Both the position numbers and the translations under genes were made by a program. The notes beneath the pieces are model-generated. The model was not told where the DNA came from, searched no databases, and was given only the letters and a program-made list of their open reading frames with translations. From Cristatella mucedo (taxonomy: Eukaryota > Bryozoa > Phylactolaemata > Cristatellidae), in NCBI GenBank assembly GCA_009760855.2, contig WPIO01000224.1, positions 60,001 to 124,000 of the forward strand: a stretch of 64,000 nucleotides of DNA, written 5' to 3'. Of the stretch, positions 11,310-21,494 are shown piece after piece (positions within the stretch are counted from its first letter, which is position 1; each line of letters opens with the position of its first letter).

Positions 11310-13113
11310 AGCTGGATAGGACGCAGCCGCTGCAGTCGCGGAGCGAAGTACGCTAACCAGCCATATGCGGCACGACGATCGCAGGTCGCCATCGAAGTGC
11401 TCAAGCAGGCCGTTGGCTTCTGTGCAGAGGCGTAGCCGCGATTTCGCGGGGTCAGGGTGGCGGCGCAGGAGTCAGGGAGACGGTCTGGGAGCTCCCGGTG
11501 AAGGTGGGCGGGTCTAGGAGGCGTCCCTCCGGCGGCCGTGCGGGTGCCGTGCAGCCTGGTGGCCAAGCACCATAGGGCTGGCCGACGACGCGAAAGCGTG
11601 CGGCCGCTGGCCACTAGATCGGCTGTCAGGCTCGGCGTCAGGCCCGTGGCAGAGGCCACCCAGCCGCCCCACAGGCTGAGCCTCTGCTTCTGAGCGGTCT
11701 AGTACGAGTGCAGCGTAATAATAACAATACTCATAGTAAGCATTGCGTATGAAAAGAGAACCGCGAACCGGTCCATCGTGCATCTCGTACACTTTATTGC
11801 CACGTCAAAGGGCATTTGCTCTGAGGTGCATGCCTTGCACACGATATGCTAAGCGAACACATCGCCAACTGGGGGCGTCTAGCGACCATAACTCGTCGGC
11901 AAGTGGGGCTGCACCTCGACCTCGAGGCGTGCCACGTCTGCAAGGCAATCACCTCGTAATAGGTTAAGGTTAAGTAACTTAGATCTCTAAACGCGCGTTA
12001 TTTTAAACGTAAGCATTTTACATTCGCGTAGTTTCGGCGACATGCTCGCACACCTGGAAGCTCGGCTCAAACGGCGCCCGCATCCAGTGTGTCTCTATCG
12101 ATACTTCGTCGGCTGCACACAGCTAGCGAGCACTTTGCAAGCCTCAAGCTGGTCGCCGAGCAAGCGCACCTTGGCACGTCATTTCAAACTTTGTACAAAG
12201 TGATTCATCTCTTTGACAACTCTAAAAATGTGACCGTAGATTTATCTTTGGGTGCTTGACTAAATAAAAGATGCGGCGGTAAGCACGCTGCTGTATTTGG
12301 GACGTAGCAAGCGATGAACTAGAAAAACACTGGACCAGCTCTCTAGTTGTCTCTAGCAATCTTTGGAAATTGATGTCCCGCGTGTACGTCGAAAGCAAGC
12401 TGCTCTACCGGTCTTTCTAGCACCATATTGTGTACTGTGATTGATCATAGACTTGATTCACTCTTATAATCCGCTTAGCTATTGCGGTCTTTCTGAAAGG
12501 GAGACATCAAGAGCTTTTTCTCATTTGACCCTAATGAAATATCGCGGTAGAAAAATCAGCACCGATGCGGCACAACGAAATCATAACAGCAACACTTACC
12601 AGTCGTAGCGGACCAGTTCCTTCACTTTTTATGCAACTCAAAGCGGAGGCGACGTCTTGCTAAAATACAGGCGTACTCACTGCGGTTAAATTCTACAAAC
12701 ACTCAACGTTCCTGAAGGCATTTTTGCAATGACCTGAAGATTGCGAAAGTTGGTTGGTTCTCACGATGGCTGAGCACAAGGGAAGAGGAATTAGGACATT
12801 TGTGCTGCAGTGCACACATGTCCTAATACCTTTTATAGACATGGTGGCCTCATGCTGAGACTGGCTCAGATGCTGCTCATCAGCTATGTGCCAATCGGCT
12901 ATCATTTTCCTATTCTCCGTAAAATTGCGTTCATTTACTGTAAAAGCACCCAATAGCCCATTCTGGATTAAGAATATGACTTGCCTAGCTGACGAATCAT
13001 CGACCAGAATTTAATATCTCGTAGAAAGAAGTTGTCCCCAATTGTGGAAAATGCTAATAACTGTGAAAAGTCTTGAGACTCTTGCTCTCTTGCCATCCTG
13101 ACGCCGTACTAAA
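11310..13113. other. Unassigned sequence containing a hairpin
   Basis: No gene recognised. An imperfect inverted repeat lies at 12,791-12,826: 15-bp arms with one mismatch around a 6-nt loop containing CTGCAG. Short overlapping open frames at 11,213-11,792 are in GC-rich sequence and have no recognisable motif. Confidence 0.4.
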
Positions 13114-13311
13114 CTATATATAAAAAGAGACCAATACTTTGCATGCAGCAAGTCTGAAGAAGCATAGAAACGGTAGCTGACCATCACGCTTTACGGGACC
13201 ATCTACTCGAGTTTGGTAGACTCTTCCCGGTCGAAAGACTGCGATTCTCGAGGCGCAGTTTAATTGCCTGGAAAAGCTAATCAGCTGCTCTGCGATACTT
13301 TGCGTTGCCAT
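13114..13311 (-). CDS. Small open frame of unknown function (weak)
   Basis: A 65-codon minus-strand frame begins at an ATG immediately downstream of the frame at 13,321-13,602. Its first 45 residues (MATQSIAEQLISFSRQ...) look like ordinary protein sequence rather than low-complexity translation. No domain is recognised. It could be an exon piece or chance; it is listed because it abuts another protein-like frame on the same strand. Confidence 0.15.
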   Translation of the reverse strand: MATQSIAEQLISFSRQLNCASRIAVFRPGRVYQTRVDGPVKRDGQLPFLCFFRLAACKVLVSFYI

Positions 13312-13320
13312 TGACGGGTT

Positions 13321-13602
13321 TCACGAAGCCCCTCGCTGAAGGAAATCAGGCACAAGCATCTTTAAAAACATTACCGTGAAGTTTACGAGAAGCCGATGTC
13401 GCTGGCTGCTGGCAATCCACCAGGCAGGCTTGTTTGGGAACCGGATGACAAGAACGTCGCAGTTGCCACGTAATACGACCGTCTTGCCGACGTGCCACGG
13501 CTTTCCATCAAGCAGCGAGTAGGTTTTCTTCCTTTTCCTTGCTCCTGACTCTCTATCTAAACTACTTTCCGACTTTGCGATTTCACGCATGCCGCCACCC
13601 AC
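13321..13602 (-). CDS. Protein-like open frame, unknown function, possible exon
   Basis: A 93-codon minus-strand frame with a lysine/arginine patch (residues about 22-27, ARKRKK) is followed by a well-mixed stretch including KPWHVGKTVVLRGNCDV and NKPAWWIASSQRHRLL, with three tryptophans. The third codon positions lean towards G/C in that stretch, as coding sequence often does. A possible splice donor (GTAATG) follows the codons for VNFT. I do not recognise the family. It may be one exon of a gene, a decayed transposon ORF, or chance. Confidence 0.25.
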   Translation of the reverse strand: MGGGMREIAKSESSLDRESGARKRKKTYSLLDGKPWHVGKTVVLRGNCDVLVIRFPNKPAWWIASSQRHRLLVNFTVMFLKMLVPDFLQRGAS

Positions 13603-13629
13603 TCTTCGGATTCAATTTGTTTTGCTGCG

Positions 13630-13896
13630 TCAGAGCCTCGAGTCCTTGGAGACAGGGCCTTTAGTTCGTGCGATCGCGGAAGTCACTTCCGTATGCTTTG
13701 ACGGCATCTCCTGACTTGACCGCATTAAGACAGAAGCTAAAACCCACACGGTCCTCAAAGCATTTGCTGAGTCAGTGCTGCGACTTCTCCTATCTGTCCT
13801 ATAATATATTATATATCTTATGTCTGTCCTAACGCATGTAATCGACACAGTGTAAGTGGCCACAAAGCACACAGGCATGCGGGAGTTGCTGCACAA
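13630..13896 (-). CDS. Open frame of unknown function upstream of 13,321-13,602 (weak)
   Basis: An 88-codon minus-strand frame sits just upstream of the frame at 13,321-13,602. Only its second half (ANALRTVWVLASVLMRSSQE and onward) looks protein-like; the first half crosses AT-rich sequence. It could contribute an exon to the same hypothetical gene, but no motif or clear splice pair supports that. Confidence 0.13.
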   Translation of the reverse strand: MCSNSRMPVCFVATYTVSITCVRTDIRYIIYYRTDRRSRSTDSANALRTVWVLASVLMRSSQEMPSKHTEVTSAIARTKGPVSKDSRL

Positions 13897-15265
13897 GCAA
13901 AGTGCTTGGAAAGAAAGTTTGTTCTTTAGGAGTGCTAATTTTTTTGTTGTTGCTACTATTACTATTAATTAGCTCTTTAGGACCTCTATGCGCACGTTTG
14001 TCTACTTTCAAAGAAAATTTTGTTGCGCCTTGAGAAAAAACCCAACCGAGAACGCAAAAGGCACGCTGGCGAACCAGCCATCTTGTACCGTTGACAGGGC
14101 TCTATACACTCGCTGCAGCAGAGCCCTCGTGAGCGTGCTCAACGACGGCGAGCCATTAGATAGGCTGGCAGAGAGCGACTCTCAGAGCGCTCAAGAGGCG
14201 CAGGAAGTACGACAGCCACCCGGTAGGCGACGCGATCTGATTCCCAAACGGTATCGTCGGTCTGCACAGGGGGCTTTCTCGATCAGCGAGAGACGAGTTA
14301 GCGTTCTGCAGCTTGTCCAGTTTCCGGTCCGTCGGGAGAGACCGGGACGCCGGAGCCTCCTCTCGGCCGCTCCTTCCCGACGAGCCCAGCGCGCCGGCGC
14401 CGGAGCCCTGGGCACGATAGGGTTAACATGGCGCCGTCTACGCCGTCGTCGTCGCCCTCGATGTTGTCGCTATTCGCTTCCACACGTCGCGATCGTTTCA
14501 CGACCAGCGACGTCTGCTGCGTCCGCTTGTGCGCTGAGTAGTATGCATCGGCAGGCTCCGTGCGGCCTATTCGGGCGCTTCCACCTTGAGCTTCCGCCTG
14601 CGCCGTGCTGTGCGACGCGTCCGACACGCAGGCGGCGACGCCAATTAATTTCGGACATTCGAGCATTCGTAGCAGCACCGTTTGTGCCAACCCAAGAGGA
14701 AATAGCCAATGGAAATAGCGATCGCAGTTCGTTTGAATAGCCCCTGTGCGACAACTGAATCTGTATGCAGGGGCATTACCCCGCTTCTCCCACCCCTCCC
14801 CCGCCAGGCGAGTGAGTATCGGGCGATGCTGAAACCACTCGGCGCATAGGCAGCCACTACGTCGAAGCATCGCGTCTCGCTCGATGCCACGCGAGGTTTG
14901 GCGCGGGAGCTCGTCCGGAGAGATACTTTTGAGTGTCCAAGCAGAACCTACACTTGTCGCCACTAGAGCAGACGGAGGCCGCTGAATTCGCTGCTTCCCG
15001 GCAAGGGCTGCACTTGACTGCGATGCGACGCGACAAAATGGCTCGCGGGCCACCAGGAGGCGGGGCTGTGCGACGATAAAGCCGCCGCTCTGCAAAAGCA
15101 TTGACAGCTCGGTTTTAACGTTTCGCGCTCGCCCGAGGCCACGTGGTCAGCAATGTAGGCGTCGCTTCCGCGTCTCCCTGCCGACGTCGGCGGGCGCTGA
15201 TTTTCCTCGATTTTCCTTTTAGCCGGCCACCGCCGCGTGCTAAGTCACGTGCGCGCCCCAAGCCA
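13897..15265. other. CpG-rich block with overlapping long frames, no supported gene
   Basis: About 14,150-15,260 is GC- and CpG-rich. It has a 250-codon plus frame (13,988-14,740) and a 267-codon minus frame (14,298-15,101) that overlap each other. Both are arginine/serine/alanine-rich without a domain, as expected of chance frames in such DNA. A promoter-type CpG island is possible, but no adjoining gene is visible. Confidence 0.4.
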
Positions 15266-15448
15266 CAGCTGGCATGCTGACCCTGTGCATGTCAGCCCTA
15301 ACCATGTTACTCATGTTGTTTATCAAGCGTGACAACACTCACCATTCGATCGTGTTTCCCTTGCAGCAAATGTAGAGCGCCTAGAAAAAGATTGAGTTCT
15401 CTGAGAGCGCTGTATCGAGTGTATCATTATTATCATTATTGTTATTAA
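15266..15448 (+). mobile_element. LINE family 1 3' tail fragment
   Basis: Only the 3' untranslated region is present. It begins at GCATGCTGACCCTGTGCATG, passes through the AGCAAATGTAGAGCGCCTAG...TTGAGTTCTCTGAGAGCGCT module and ends in an ATT/ATC-rich tail at 15,424-15,446. No coding sequence is left. The 5' truncation is typical of target-primed reverse transcription that stopped early. Confidence 0.88.
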
Positions 15449-15973
15449 GGCAACTCGCGCTTCCGGCTACAGCGGAGCCCGCCAAGCTCGATGGGGGCGC
15501 TCTCGCTGGTTGCAAAGTGCCCATGCCTTGCAGGCGCGTCAAAGCAGTCCAGCTTAAATTGGGTTCGCCTCAATCCGGCGTCGCCGCCCGGCGCTGTGCC
15601 GCTGCGTGACGTACGGTTTGCCTCGGGCTCTCAACTGGTCGAAGGCGAGCGCGATCGCGGCCGTCGGCGAGCGCGGCCGATGACCGCCCGCTCGACGCGG
15701 CACTGCTGTGCTCTCAGCTGCAAGTGCCTCCAGCGGCGCTGCCGCCAGCGCCTCCAGCGGCGCTGGCGGCTAGGCTCGCGCCACCCGCTCGCATCGCGGA
15801 CGCTGAGAGGGCGCCGCCGCTCGAAATTCCGAGCTCCTCCGCGGTGTGCGTAGCGTGAGCGCCTTAGTCCCTTCGACTGCAACAGGAATTGCTTGGTAAA
15901 TGCTAGCGATCGACTTCGCCGTCCTGACAGTAGGGTAAACAGCCAAGGTATTTAAAATGGGGGAGGGAACCCG

Positions 15974-16039
15974 ACCTAGCGGTACCTAGCGGTACCTAGC
16001 GGTACCTAGCGCTACCTAGCGCTACCTAGCGCTACCTAC
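15974..16039. repeat. 10-bp tandem repeat in two sequence blocks
   Basis: Three exact copies of ACCTAGCGGT are followed by three exact copies of ACCTAGCGCT and a decayed seventh unit. The single-base difference is sorted into two contiguous blocks rather than mixed, which suggests two successive expansions. Confidence 0.92.
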
Positions 16040-16062
16040 GCTCTGAAAGCTGTGCGAGCTTA

Positions 16063-16482
16063 AACCTATGCTCTACACCCTCGGCTCCTCTACCAACGCT
16101 AGAATAGCCGTTTCCATTTTTGCGCTTAAAGAGCGCCGACGACGGAAGCGAGCTGATCCGCAGGTCCTAGACTGCGGAGCAGCTCGCTTCCGCAGTTTGC
16201 ACGCAACAGCGTCTGCTCTTCTGCTGCCGACTGTGGCGCGTCGTGTCCAGCCGACCTGAGCTGCTACTTCCGTGTCGCTCACTGCCTCAACCGCCATCGC
16301 AACCCAGCTACGCTTCTCGCTGTCTCATTGTTTCGCGAGACGAAGTCGATTGGCTGCCCATTGTGTACCGAAAGCCGCTCAGCCAGCGAGCGTGCTATCG
16401 AAAAAGACTCCTGCGTAACTGCCGCCTAGTCTGCGTTGCTTTGTGGAGTTACAGACGGAGATACAGCTCATTGCATCATTGA
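16063..16482 (+). mobile_element. LINE family 2 3' fragment, GC-drifted
   Basis: The order of landmarks follows LINE family 2: the CACCCTCGG...CTCCT region, the CGCTTAAAGA block, CAGGTCCTAGACTG, the CTGCTGCCGACTGTGGC block, GAGACGAAGTCGATTGGCTGCC, GTACCGAAAGCCGCT, and the closing TTTGTGGAGTTACAGACGGAGATACAG. Many positions that are A or T in the copies at 3,388, 6,277 and 42,047 are G or C here. The frame is destroyed. The copy lies inside a CpG-rich region. Confidence 0.75.
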
Positions 16483-17251
16483 AAATGTATTAATCTTGGA
16501 GGCAGAGCCCAAAAAGTGTTCAAGTATAGCACGCATAGCATCGATTCAATTGGACACGACGCCGACGGCTGCTCGTTATGCGGAAGTAGGGCGTAATTTC
16601 AGCATTGGGGTGGTGACTCGGTGACTGCCTATTGCTACAGGGGACGAGAAGCGAGTACCGCCCGCCCCTTCCGCCCCCCCTGAGCCCTGAGCCCTGCGCC
16701 CTGCACCCTGGCTCCGCCACCGATCGGTACCATTCCTGCGAGATGGCTGGGCAGCACGAAGTCCTCCGGATGCGCCGCAGCGCCGGCTTTCGCGCATGCG
16801 CCACCCATTACGTCGGCGCACGTACCGCCGTCTCGCGCCTCTCGGTGCGTAGCCGACCGAGTAGCCTTTCGAATCGGGCGCGCCGCCCCGGGCGCTCGCA
16901 CGCCTGTCCCACATCCTCCCATCCCTCCCCCCGGCGGGCCCGTAACGCTGCTCCGCAGGCCGCGGTGCAAGCGAATTCGCGCGCTAGCGACCCCGACTGG
17001 AACGACGGTTTTGCCTGGCGACGCGGCGAGCGTTCGCGGGGCCGCTAGCTAGCAATCGGTCCGGTCCGGCTCGGCTGGGCGAAAACGATGGTCGCGTCGA
17101 GCTGGCTCCCGGCACGCGTCTCGTCGCCCGCGAGAGCTGCGCGCGACGCGGTGCGCTCGATTGGTCTCGCACTCGACGAGCGCTCAAGCGCGAGGCTGGG
17201 GCCGCTGCGCCGACGACATCGCGAGCGTTACTTCGCATCGATACCGCATTC
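16483..17251. other. CpG-rich block without recognised gene
   Basis: About 16,630-17,240 is strongly GC- and CpG-rich. Four or more mutually overlapping open frames cover it on both strands; none shows a domain. It ends abruptly at the AT microsatellite at 17,252. Confidence 0.4.
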
Positions 17252-17344
17252 GCATAAATATATATATATATATATTTATTTATTTATTTATAAATATTAT
17301 ATATGTATATATATATATATATATATATTATACAGATATATTTC
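17252..17344. repeat. AT microsatellite (TA and TATT units)
   Basis: This is alternating TA with an internal run of ATTT units. It sits at the 3' side of the reverse LINE family 1 copy that follows and probably grew from that element's simple tail. Confidence 0.9.
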
Positions 17345-17701
17345 CAGAGTTCCCTTGAAGAACTGAGTCTCTCTCTCTAGGCACTTTACAGATGTTGCAT
17401 ACAAAAAGGGTTACCAAATATTAGGCAGCAACATCCGAAAGCAGCAGGCGCACATAATAGCAAGTTGGTACGCAGGTACATGCACTCTTAGGACGAATCG
17501 CAAAGACCAACCAACGGCAGTAATTAAGATGTGCGTTTTAAGCATTTTTGTAAATATAGTCGTCTCACCGGACGTTGCGATGCGCGTCGGTAGTGAGTTC
17601 CAGACTTTGGGAGCATACGAACTAATGGCGCCGTGGCCAACGGTTTTGAGCTTCGTACGGGGTATGGCTGAACGATTTTCTCGTCAAAGCAGCGGGTTGT
17701 C
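17345..17701 (-). mobile_element. LINE family 1-related 3' end, reverse orientation
   Basis: On the minus strand this reads a decayed reverse transcriptase C-terminus: the equivalent of SSYAPKVWNSLP, then a TTFKRNLKTHL-like stretch. Next come an untranslated region differing from the main family, and the terminal module (GTAAAGTGCCTAGAGAGAGAGACTCAGTTCTTC) ending at the AT microsatellite. The middle untranslated portion does not match the 62,681 copy, so this may be a related subfamily. Confidence 0.72.
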
Positions 17702-19779
17702 CGAACGTGGGGGGCCGCTGTAGCGATGCTGGCGGCGACCAGCCACCCTGCCCTGGAGGCAAAGGATTGCGCGTCGCGTCGCGTTTCGCCGGCGACGCGC
17801 GTTGCTGGCTTGCCGACGGGCAGCGCGGCCGGCCCTTCCAGCGCTCGGCAAGTGAGTCGAGCGGGCGCGCGGTGCGAGCCTGGCGCGCCGCCACTGGACC
17901 CCGGTCGAGACGCGTGCCCCGAGCGCACGCTCGGCGAGACGTAAGTTTAGCGGACTTGCTATTTTCGAGTGCATTTGGGCGCATCCTTAAAAGCCACGTT
18001 GGCCACGTTGGTGAAAGCGAGCGACGCGCACGAGTGCCCGCACTCAGGTCGGCCCTCCGGAAAGACAGCGAGGGACCGCGTTGATCCTCTATCGTTTCCG
18101 CACTTCGGGAATAGCCTATGGGCGTAGTCTTGCAGCGCCCTGCGTACGTAAGACACGCGCTGGTATCGCATCGGAGTCCTGCGACGGTCAGAGGTCAAGG
18201 CACTCGGGCTCCTGTCCTGGATCTTGACCCTGGGGTACGGTGTGAAGTGAGCCTGTGCTGCTGTTGTTGTAATTAGTGTAGCACTCGGTCACAAAAGTAT
18301 GCCTCGCCTGCTGCCAATAATTAAGCCATTGACGCAACGCAGCGCCGGGCAGCCACCAACGTACGCTATATATCAGGACGTAGCTGCTGCGATTCATCGA
18401 GCTCTCACGTACCTACGCATTGCGAGAAGTAAACATTGAGTCTATTTTGTCGCTCGCGCACACGCTGGCGCCTCCGCGAGACTCCCGCGTACTGCCGCCG
18501 CCGGAGCCACAGCAACGCAACAATGGCGTTCGCGCTCCTCGGCGATCGCGCTTCTACCCAAGTCGTGAGTTGGAGTCCTGCAGCAGGCGAGCCTTCTTTG
18601 CACGGTGCTGGCGGGGCGATGGCATCTGTGAGGACTACTCGCGGCGGCCGCTACGCAAATTATGAAGCTGCCCGATCAGCCGTCCTTTTTCCGCTAGCTT
18701 TACTCCACCGCGCCATTCGCCGCACAACGGCTGCCCGCCCCCTCAAGTCAGGCTGACCTTACGGTCGCAACGTGCGGAAGCGGGTCGTCGCCGCGCCGGC
18801 GGCGCGCCCTCGCACGCACGCGTCCGTCTGCGTGACCTCGCACGACGCGCTCGGGCGGCGTACCCCGATCAGATTATCCCGGCGGGGCTTCACTGCCCCT
18901 GGGTCTTAGTCCAGGAGGTTGGTGCTCGTTCTTCGTGACCGTGAGGACGCGAGCTCGAGTTCTCCTGCATTCGGAAATCTTGTATTGCCTACTGCAAAGC
19001 GGGAGAAGACCGAATTCAAGGCACTTCTGCCGCGGTGTGAAACGATGCTGTTAACACGGCCAGTCTTTTGCCTTTAAATTTCCAACTCCGCTCCTCGCGT
19101 TCGCACGACCGTTTCAAAAAATAAAGCGAACGTCCGTGTAAATCCGGCGCACGAGTGTCACGCCCGCGGCGGATGCCGAATAGCGGTCACCAAAAGTTGG
19201 CGCCCAGAATCCAGAATCTAGCTCGCTGCCGCGCGTCGCACTCGCTTCGGCCAGCAGCAGATCGGCCGGCATTTGGCGGTTCGCGGAATCGGCGCACCGC
19301 GGCGCCGACGCACCATCCTAGGGTTAGGCAGTGATGCGACGGCGGCGGGGGCGGCGGCGTCGGTGGCGGTGGCGGGCCTGCGTAGATAGCACCCGTCGCG
19401 TCGCTGCGTGCCGGATCGAGCTAGTCGCTGGCTAGGCTGAGGCTTAGGTAAACCGATTGTACGGTTCAGCGGCCCCGTCACGTGGCCTTCGTCTCGGAGC
19501 TCGATTGGAGATCAGACTTCGCGTCGCGAGGCGATCGCTAAAATTTTACGGCCGAGTAGCGCGTACGAGCGGGGCATGGCTTCTCGTTCGAAGCGGTTCG
19601 AAAACGTGGAGATCGCTCATGCGCTGCCTCGCCTCTTCCCGAGGTTAAACGTGCGTTCACATGGAACCTCTCGCTGAGAGCGTGCTCAGTACAAGGGGTA
19701 GCGATAACGTAGCGCGTAAGCTTAGCAGCCGCTCTCTGCTACAGAAATTGAAAAGGAGAGTGTGCGATGGATGGAGAAG
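17702..19779. other. CpG-rich blocks without recognised gene
   Basis: CpG-rich sequence at about 17,702-18,100 and 18,440-19,640 carries many overlapping short frames, none recognisable. A TATATAT motif lies near 18,367-18,374, but no transcript can be tied to it. Confidence 0.4.
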
Positions 19780-19848
19780 GAGAAGCAGAAAAAGAGAGAG
19801 AGAGAGATAGAGAGATAGAGAGAAGGAGAGAGAGATAGAGGGAGACGC
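19780..19848. repeat. GA microsatellite with interruptions
   Basis: A polypurine tract of GA units is interrupted by ATA. It pairs in opposite sense with the CT tract at 20,062-20,153. Confidence 0.9.
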
Positions 19849-20061
19849 ACCTCTGCGTGCCGTCCTGATTTCGGCTGCCTGGCGACAAGGAGTGCAGGTG
19901 GGCCTTACAGAGCAATATTCGTTTTATTGGGAGCAAAAAGCAACGGCTCAGAGCAGAGGATGAATACAAATTAATGGTATTACAGTGGTTAGTGGAAAGT
20001 ATGAAGATGGAAATTATGGAAATCATAATTATGCAGAGACAGAATCCATCTGCTTGTCCGA

Positions 20062-20101
<40 letters not shown>

Positions 20102-20153
20102 CACTCTCTCGCTCTCTCTCTCTCTCTCTCTCGCTCTCTCTCCTTCCCCTTCA
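20062..20153. repeat. CT microsatellite
   Basis: Two long CT runs are separated by GCTCAC. The serine/leucine open frames across it are artefacts. Confidence 0.93.
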
Positions 20154-21271
20154 TTCCAAGCTCTGTTCTGCAGTGAAACCCCACTACTGTATGCACGAAC
20201 TTTGCAAGTGCTGCAATGACTGCCCGCGACCTAAGCGTATGCCAGCGAAGGAACTGGGCTAGTCTCAATTCTTAGTTTGGAAGAGACAATGGTCCTGCTC
20301 GGAGTAATGTTTTAATGGTATCAACGAATTTAGCCGTCTCTTCACATTTTAACTTTACGTCTGGCCAAGCATGCAGCAACAAGTGCGATTTGGGCGAACT
20401 TGTGCAATGCTGAACCCGATAGGAAGCGAATGCGTAAGTCTGCCAGAGCGGCGGCAGTACGTCAGAGCTCCGCAAGACGTTGAAATAGTGACAGTGGATC
20501 CTAGCGATGTCGGGCGCAGCGAAGAATCGTGAAGTCGCGCCGTTCACGCCCCGTGACTCTCTGTCGTCCGCAGTCCTATCGAAGCGGCTATCTGCAGCCG
20601 ACCGGCGCTGTCGAGCTTTCGACTTGTCGGTTCGTCGGTGGCCATGTGGCCAGCCTCGCATACACGTAGACAGGATGGTCCGCTCAGCGTCACCTGAAAT
20701 TCCGAGCAGCTTAGTGTCTAGAAATTCTGGCTCGAACCTCATGCTCCCGATCCTTCGGTCACCAGTGGATCGTTGCACAGGCGATGGATGCTGTTTCACG
20801 ACCCCTCCCCCAAGTGCGGTGGATGCAGCTGCATGGTTAACATTGCATTTAACGAGAATCGTGCAACGACTGGGCATGCGCGGCTTTGGAAACTCTTTGC
20901 GCTCCCGCCACCACCAGCAGCGGACAAAATTCGAATTATCTATTCAGAAACAATGCACCGCCGCTCGGCCGCGCTCTGCGAGTAGCAGCCCCGGGTGAGC
21001 GTTCGCAGCGAGCAGTTTTGCGTGGCAGCAGCGAGCGAGCGTGCCGTGCTGCGCTCGCAGAGAATCGACCCTGTGGTCCCTTCGCCCTACGGCCACAATA
21101 GGGCGTGTGAGGTATAGCTCGGCATTTACGAGAGCTCGTCGTCAAAACGGTGCAGGAGCGGCAAGCGCTCCGCCATCTTGGTAGCAAATGTCCAATCTGC
21201 TTGGCGAAGACTCAACCTCCTGCCGATACCTCTCTGATTATCTGTTTGTATGTTTGTCTTTCCGTCAGTCG
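20154..21271. other. Unassigned; overlapping frames, no supported gene
   Basis: A 201-codon minus frame (20,272-20,877) and a 163-codon plus frame (20,507-20,998) overlap. The minus frame has a fairly natural composition (for example MRFEPEFLDTKLLGISGDAE), but I recognise no family, so neither is called. Confidence 0.35.
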
Positions 21272-21351
<80 letters not shown>

Positions 21352-21494
21352 GTCTATTTGCTTGTTTCTCTGCCTCTCGGTGTCTCTTTCTCTGTCTCGC
21401 TCTCTGTCGCCGTCTCTCTCTGCCTCTTTGTCTCTGTGTCTCTGCGTCTCCGTGTCTCTGTCTCTCTCTCGCCGTATCTTCGTGTCTCTCTCTA
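21272..21494. repeat. CT microsatellite decaying into TCTG/TCTC-type repeat
   Basis: An 80-bp pure CT run is followed by 140 bp of pyrimidine-rich degenerate copies, such as GTCTCT and GCCTCT words. Purity decreases to the right. Confidence 0.92.

Noticed and set aside
13988-15101. Overlapping 250- and 267-codon frames on opposite strands
   Set aside because: GC-rich DNA gives long chance frames. Both are arginine/serine/alanine-rich without motifs, and they overlap head-on.
20272-20998. Overlapping 201-codon minus and 163-codon plus frames
   Set aside because: No recognisable family on either strand; the overlap means at most one could be real, and nothing favours either strongly.
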